Source: Pseudoxanthomonas daejeonensis
GTDB lineage: Bacteria > Pseudomonadota > Gammaproteobacteria > Xanthomonadales > Xanthomonadaceae
Length of the DNA stretch: 64,000 bases
Assembly (NCBI RefSeq): GCF_010093205.1
Contig: NZ_PDWN01000003.1
Coordinates: 248,001 to 312,000 of the forward strand
Reading direction: 5' to 3'
Positions 60,724 to 64,000 of this stretch are shown here, piece by piece. The position numbers were made by a program, and so were the translations under genes. Positions within the stretch are counted from its first letter, which is position 1. Every line of letters begins with the position of its first letter. The notes below the pieces were generated by a model. The model made no database searches. It was not told the DNA's origin and saw only the letters and a list, made by a program, of their open reading frames with translations.

Positions 60724-61131
60724 ATGGAATCGAACGATCTGCGCCGCGTCGGTCTGAAGGTGACCCACCCGCGCATGCGCATCCTCGAACTGCTGGAGGA
60801 GAAGCAGCCCCAGCACCACCTCACCGCCGAGGACCTCTATCGCCGCCTGCTCGAGCATGGCGACGAGATCGGCCTGGCGACCGTGTACCGGGTGCTGACC
60901 CAGTTCGAGGCCGCTGGCCTGGTGATCAAGCACAACTTCGAGGGCGGCCAGGCGATGTACGAATTGGATCGCGGTGGCCACCACGACCACATGCTCGACC
61001 TGGACACCGGCAAGATCATCGAGTTCGAAAGCGCCGAGATCGAGAAGCTGCAGCGCGAGATCGCTGCCAAGCACGGCTATGAACTGGAAGAACACTCGCT
61101 GGTGCTCTACGTGCGCAAGAAGCGCCGCTGA
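60724..61131 (+). CDS. fur: Ferric uptake regulator Fur
   Basis: 135-aa iron-responsive repressor. The winged-helix DNA-binding domain (about 1-82, with HLTAEDLYRRLLEHGDEIGLATVYRVL) precedes the dimerisation domain with metal ligands H86/H87/D88/H89 (GGHHDHM), and E107-type and H124 residues further on. The protein contains no cysteine, so the structural Cys4 zinc site of E. coli Fur is absent. The ATG at 60724 follows GGAGAGAGG. It is divergent from bamE. Confidence 0.96.
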   Translation: MESNDLRRVGLKVTHPRMRILELLEEKQPQHHLTAEDLYRRLLEHGDEIGLATVYRVLTQFEAAGLVIKHNFEGGQAMYELDRGGHHDHMLDLDTGKIIEFESAEIEKLQREIAAKHGYELEEHSLVLYVRKKRR

Positions 61132-61162
61132 ATCCAGGCGGCGGCGTCACCGCGGGGTGAGT

Positions 61163-62902
61163 TCAGCGCGAGCGGGTGCCTGACCGGCGCGCCGGACGGA
61201 CCGACTCCTCGGCTTCGACGGCGTCCGCTTCGGCCGCGATGGCTTCGTCCAGCAGCCGGCGTGCGGCTGCATGGGCCTCCGGGCCGATTTCGACGCCACC
61301 GAGCATCCGTGCCAGTTCGGCCTCGCGGCCGCCGTCGTCGAGCAGTTCCACGGCGCTGCGGGTGATGCCTTCCACCGGGGCCTTGCTGACCCGGTAATGC
61401 GCGTGGCCCTGCGCGGCGACCTGGGGCAGGTGGGTCACGCACAGCACCTGGCGCGCGCGACCGAGCGCGCGCAGCTTGCGGCCGACAATCTCGGCTACGG
61501 CGCCGCCGATGCCCGAATCGACTTCATCGAAGACCATCGTCGGCACGGCATCCGAACCGAGCGCGGCGACCTCGATCGCCAGCGAGATGCGGGACAGTTC
61601 GCCGCCCGAGGCGACCTTGCGCAGCGGCCGCGGCGGTTGGCCGGCGTTGGCGGCAACGAGGAACTCCACGCGTTCGGCGCCGTTCGGATCCGGTCGCGCG
61701 CCGTCTCCCGGTTCCAGTTCGACCAGGAAGCGGCCGCCACCCATGCCCAGTTCGGCGATCAGCGCGGTGGTGGCCGTCGCCAGGGCCTGGCCGGCGCTGC
61801 GTCGGGTACCGGTAAGGGTAGCTGCTGAGTTACGCCAGGCGGCAGACGCGGCGGCGATCTCGCTGTCGAGCCGATCCAGGCGCTCGCCGGCGCCGCGCAG
61901 TACGCCAAGTTCGGCGGCCACGCCATCGCGGTAAGCCGCCAGCTCGGCCGGGGCGAGGCGGTGCTTGCGGGCCAGGTCGTGGATGCGGCCCAGGCGACGC
62001 TCGAGCTGCTCGAAACGCGCCGGGTCCACTTCCAGGTCGTCGCGGATGCGTCCGACCAGGGCGAGCGCTTCCTCGACCTGCACGCCGGCGCCTTCGAGCA
62101 GGGTGTCGGCTTCGGCCAGGCGCGGCTCGTGCTCGGCGGCACGGGCCAGGGCGGCGCGGGTCTGCTGCAGCTGGCGGGCGAGCGATGGCGAGTCCTCGCC
62201 GCCCAGGCGGACCAGCGCGTCGTCGCAGGCCTCGATCAGGCCCGAAGCGTGCGCGTGCCGGCGGTGCGCCAGGTCGAGTGCCTCCAGCGCGGCGGGCTCC
62301 AGGTCCTCGCGCTCCAGTTCGGCCAGCTGGTGCTCCAGCCAGCCGATCCGGTCGGAGACGTCGCCCTGGGCCTGCAGGTGTTCGCGTTCGGCCAGCAGCG
62401 CCTGCCAGGCGGCCGCAGTCGCCTGCACCGCGGCGCGCTCGGCCTCGTTGCGGGCATGGGCGTCGAGCAGGGCCAGCTGGCTGGCCCGCGAAAGCAGGGA
62501 CTGGTGCTCGTGCTGGCCATGGATCTCGACCAGCAGGCCGGCCAGCTCGGTGAGCTGGGCCAGGGTGACGGGGCGGCCGTTGATCCAGGCGCGCGAACCG
62601 CCGTCGGCGCGGATGATCCGCCGCAGCTGGCACTGGCCGTCCTCGTCCAGTTCGTTGCCGCGCAACCAGTCGCGCGCGAGCGCATTGCCGGTAAGGTCGA
62701 AGTCGGCCGACAGTTCGGCGCGTTCGCTGCCGTGGCGGACCACGCCGCTGTCGGCCCGCAGCCCGGAGAGGAAGCCCAGCGCATCCACCAGCAGCGATTT
62801 GCCCGCGCCGGTTTCCCCGGAGATCACGGTCATCCCGGGGCCGAATTCCAGTTCGGTGGCGCGGACGACGGCGAAATCCTTGAGGGCGAGGTGGCTGAGC
62901 AT
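61163..62902 (-). CDS. recN: DNA repair protein RecN
   Basis: 579-aa SMC-like ATPase of double-strand break repair. Walker A is GETGAGKS at 29-36; the coiled-coil arms (about 155-360) flank the centre. ABC signature and Walker B lie in KVASGGELSRISLAIEVA and TMVFDEVDSGIGGAVAEIVG, followed by QVLCVTHLPQVAAQGHAHYRV. The start MLSHLALKDFAVV at 62902 is standard. It is divergent from hrcA, as commonly seen. Confidence 0.97.
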   Translation of the reverse strand: MLSHLALKDFAVVRATELEFGPGMTVISGETGAGKSLLVDALGFLSGLRADSGVVRHGSERAELSADFDLTGNALARDWLRGNELDEDGQCQLRRIIRADGGSRAWINGRPVTLAQLTELAGLLVEIHGQHEHQSLLSRASQLALLDAHARNEAERAAVQATAAAWQALLAEREHLQAQGDVSDRIGWLEHQLAELEREDLEPAALEALDLAHRRHAHASGLIEACDDALVRLGGEDSPSLARQLQQTRAALARAAEHEPRLAEADTLLEGAGVQVEEALALVGRIRDDLEVDPARFEQLERRLGRIHDLARKHRLAPAELAAYRDGVAAELGVLRGAGERLDRLDSEIAAASAAWRNSAATLTGTRRSAGQALATATTALIAELGMGGGRFLVELEPGDGARPDPNGAERVEFLVAANAGQPPRPLRKVASGGELSRISLAIEVAALGSDAVPTMVFDEVDSGIGGAVAEIVGRKLRALGRARQVLCVTHLPQVAAQGHAHYRVSKAPVEGITRSAVELLDDGGREAELARMLGGVEIGPEAHAAARRLLDEAIAAEADAVEAEESVRPARRSGTRSR

Positions 62903-63052
62903 GTCGGCATTGTAGAGGCGGGCACGGGCCTTCCGCAGGCCGGGGCAGCCTGCGGCCCGGCGGTCGCGTGGGCTGAGACGCGCCGTGACCGGACCGCCGC
63001 ATGGGTGATGTTCCGCTTGCGGGCCGGTCGCCGCTGGGGCTATCTATCCGCC

Positions 63053-64000
63053 ATGAATCCCAACCCGCCACCGGCCCTTCCGCTCGACCCGCGCGCGCGC
63101 CAGCTGCTGCGCACCCTGATCGGGCGCTACATCCGCGACGGCGAGCCGGTGGGATCGCAGACCCTGGCCCGCCATGCCGGCCTGGATGTCAGCCCGGCCA
63201 CGATCCGCAACATCCTGGCCGACCTGGAGGACAGCGGCCTGCTGAGCTCGCCGCATACCTCGGCCGGGCGGGTGCCGACCGTGCAGGGCTACCGGGTGTT
63301 CGTGGACAGCCTGCTGCAGGTCAAGTCGCTGGGCGAACGCGAGATGGCCCGGCTGCGGGCCGAGCTCACCGCGGGGGCGGGGGGCACCCAGGCGCTGCTG
63401 GGCAATGCCTCCGAGCTGCTTTCGGCGATGACCCATTTCGTCGGCGTGGTCGGCGCGCCGCGGCGCGGGCAGTTCGCTTTCCGCCAGATCGATTTCGTCG
63501 CGCTGGGCGGGCGCAGGATCCTGGCCATCGTGGTGTTCGCCGACGGCGAGGTGCAGAACCGGGTGGTCGAGCCGCAGCGCACCTTCGAACCGGCCGAGCT
63601 GGAAAAGGTCGCCAACTACCTCAACACCCATTGCGCCGGCCGGCCGCTGGCCCAGATCCGCGCGACCCTGCTGCACGAGCTGCGCCAGGCCCGCGACGAG
63701 ATGGAGCTGCTGCTCGCCCAGTCGGTCGAGCTGGCCGAACAGGCACTGGAGCCGCCCGGCGACGACATGGTCCTGGCCGGGCAGACCCGGCTGATGGGCC
63801 TGCAGGACCTGTCCGACGTGGAGCGCCTGCGCGAGCTGTTCGAGGCCTTCGCCCGCAAGCGCGAGATCCTGCAGTTGCTCGAGCGCACCCAGCGCGCGCC
63901 GGGGGTACGCATCTTCATCGGCGAGGAAACCGGACTGGCCCCGCTGGACGGGGTCTCGCTGGTGACCGCGCCGTACGGCGCCGGCGGCCAGGTGCTGGGC
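63053..64000 (+). CDS. hrcA: Heat-inducible repressor HrcA (3' truncated by window end)
   Basis: First 316 codons of the CIRCE-binding repressor of groE/dnaK genes. The N-terminal winged helix is in ARQLLRTLIGRYIRDGEPVGSQTLARHAGLDVSPATIRNILADLE, followed by SSPHTSAGRVPTVQGYRVFVD. The GAF-like domain and RIFIGEETGL are visible before the sequence ends. The frame is open to base 64000, so about 30 residues are missing. grpE-dnaK-dnaJ probably follow. No CIRCE inverted repeat is seen in the 150-base gap to recN. Confidence 0.96.
   Translation, partial: MNPNPPPALPLDPRARQLLRTLIGRYIRDGEPVGSQTLARHAGLDVSPATIRNILADLEDSGLLSSPHTSAGRVPTVQGYRVFVDSLLQVKSLGEREMARLRAELTAGAGGTQALLGNASELLSAMTHFVGVVGAPRRGQFAFRQIDFVALGGRRILAIVVFADGEVQNRVVEPQRTFEPAELEKVANYLNTHCAGRPLAQIRATLLHELRQARDEMELLLAQSVELAEQALEPPGDDMVLAGQTRLMGLQDLSDVERLRELFEAFARKREILQLLERTQRAPGVRIFIGEETGLAPLDGVSLVTAPYGAGGQVLG

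Noticed and set aside
62903-63052. CIRCE operator or sigma-32 promoter before hrcA
   Set aside because: No TTAGCACTC-N9-GAGTGCTAA-like repeat and no convincing heat-shock -35/-10 pair could be found.

Overview
The window is high-GC, gene-dense chromosomal DNA. It most likely comes from a gammaproteobacterium of the family Xanthomonadaceae (Lysobacteraceae), of the Lysobacter/Luteimonas/Pseudoxanthomonas/Stenotrophomonas kind; I cannot resolve the genus. The strongest marker is a DSF quorum-sensing (rpf) cluster beside prfB-lysS and two aconitase genes. A tryptophan-to-quinolinate (kynurenine) gene set, common in this family, agrees. I see no tRNA, rRNA, CRISPR array, insertion sequence, integrase or prophage.

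Layout. 0-5.3 kb: a GacA-type response regulator converges on rne, and rne and rluC diverge across a structured leader. 5.3-9.4 kb: zupT, a TonB-domain lipoprotein and phhB on the minus strand diverge from nfuA and a proline-rich membrane protein. 9.4-18.7 kb: prfB (with its programmed frameshift), lysS, then rpfG-rpfC facing rpfF and rpfB. This set makes the diffusible fatty-acid signal (RpfF, RpfB), senses it (RpfC) and converts it into cyclic-di-GMP breakdown (RpfG). 18.8-25.7 kb: a small lipoprotein, acnA, a VapBC-type toxin-antitoxin pair and acnB.

25.8-31.7 kb holds the most unusual content, two adjacent minus-strand genes. The upstream gene encodes an 887-residue protein in which a phage-type N-acetylmuramidase, a papain-like cysteine protease and a serine alpha/beta-hydrolase are joined, each with a recognisable active site. 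The downstream gene, 42 bases later, encodes a 1069-residue membrane protein with a periplasmic-binding-protein-like domain followed by about eight membrane segments. I recognise no described system with this composition. It is my candidate for an undescribed lytic-effector or conflict system.

31.7-39.9 kb is a long minus-strand run: two small membrane or unknown genes, a PaiB-like flavoprotein, carbonic anhydrase, nbaC-kynU-kmo (kynurenine to quinolinate precursor), sbcB and two DUF proteins. 39.9-47.7 kb: asnS, an IscA/ErpA-like carrier, a DUF885 peptidase, the rpsF-rpsR-rplI ribosomal operon with a structured leader, dnaB with a DnaA box, and an OmpA-type lipoprotein. 47.8-57.2 kb: a LysR regulator with a perfect palindrome upstream diverges from a five-gene RND efflux operon (SDR, membrane fusion protein, pump, second SDR, outer-membrane channel), followed by mgtC. 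57.4-64 kb: ssrA (tmRNA), an iron-permease-family gene, smpB, ratA-ratB, bamE, fur, recN and the 5' part of hrcA, which runs off the window.

Functions are from recognition of translated motifs by eye; no database search was run. Starts were chosen from ribosome binding sites, family length and overlaps.
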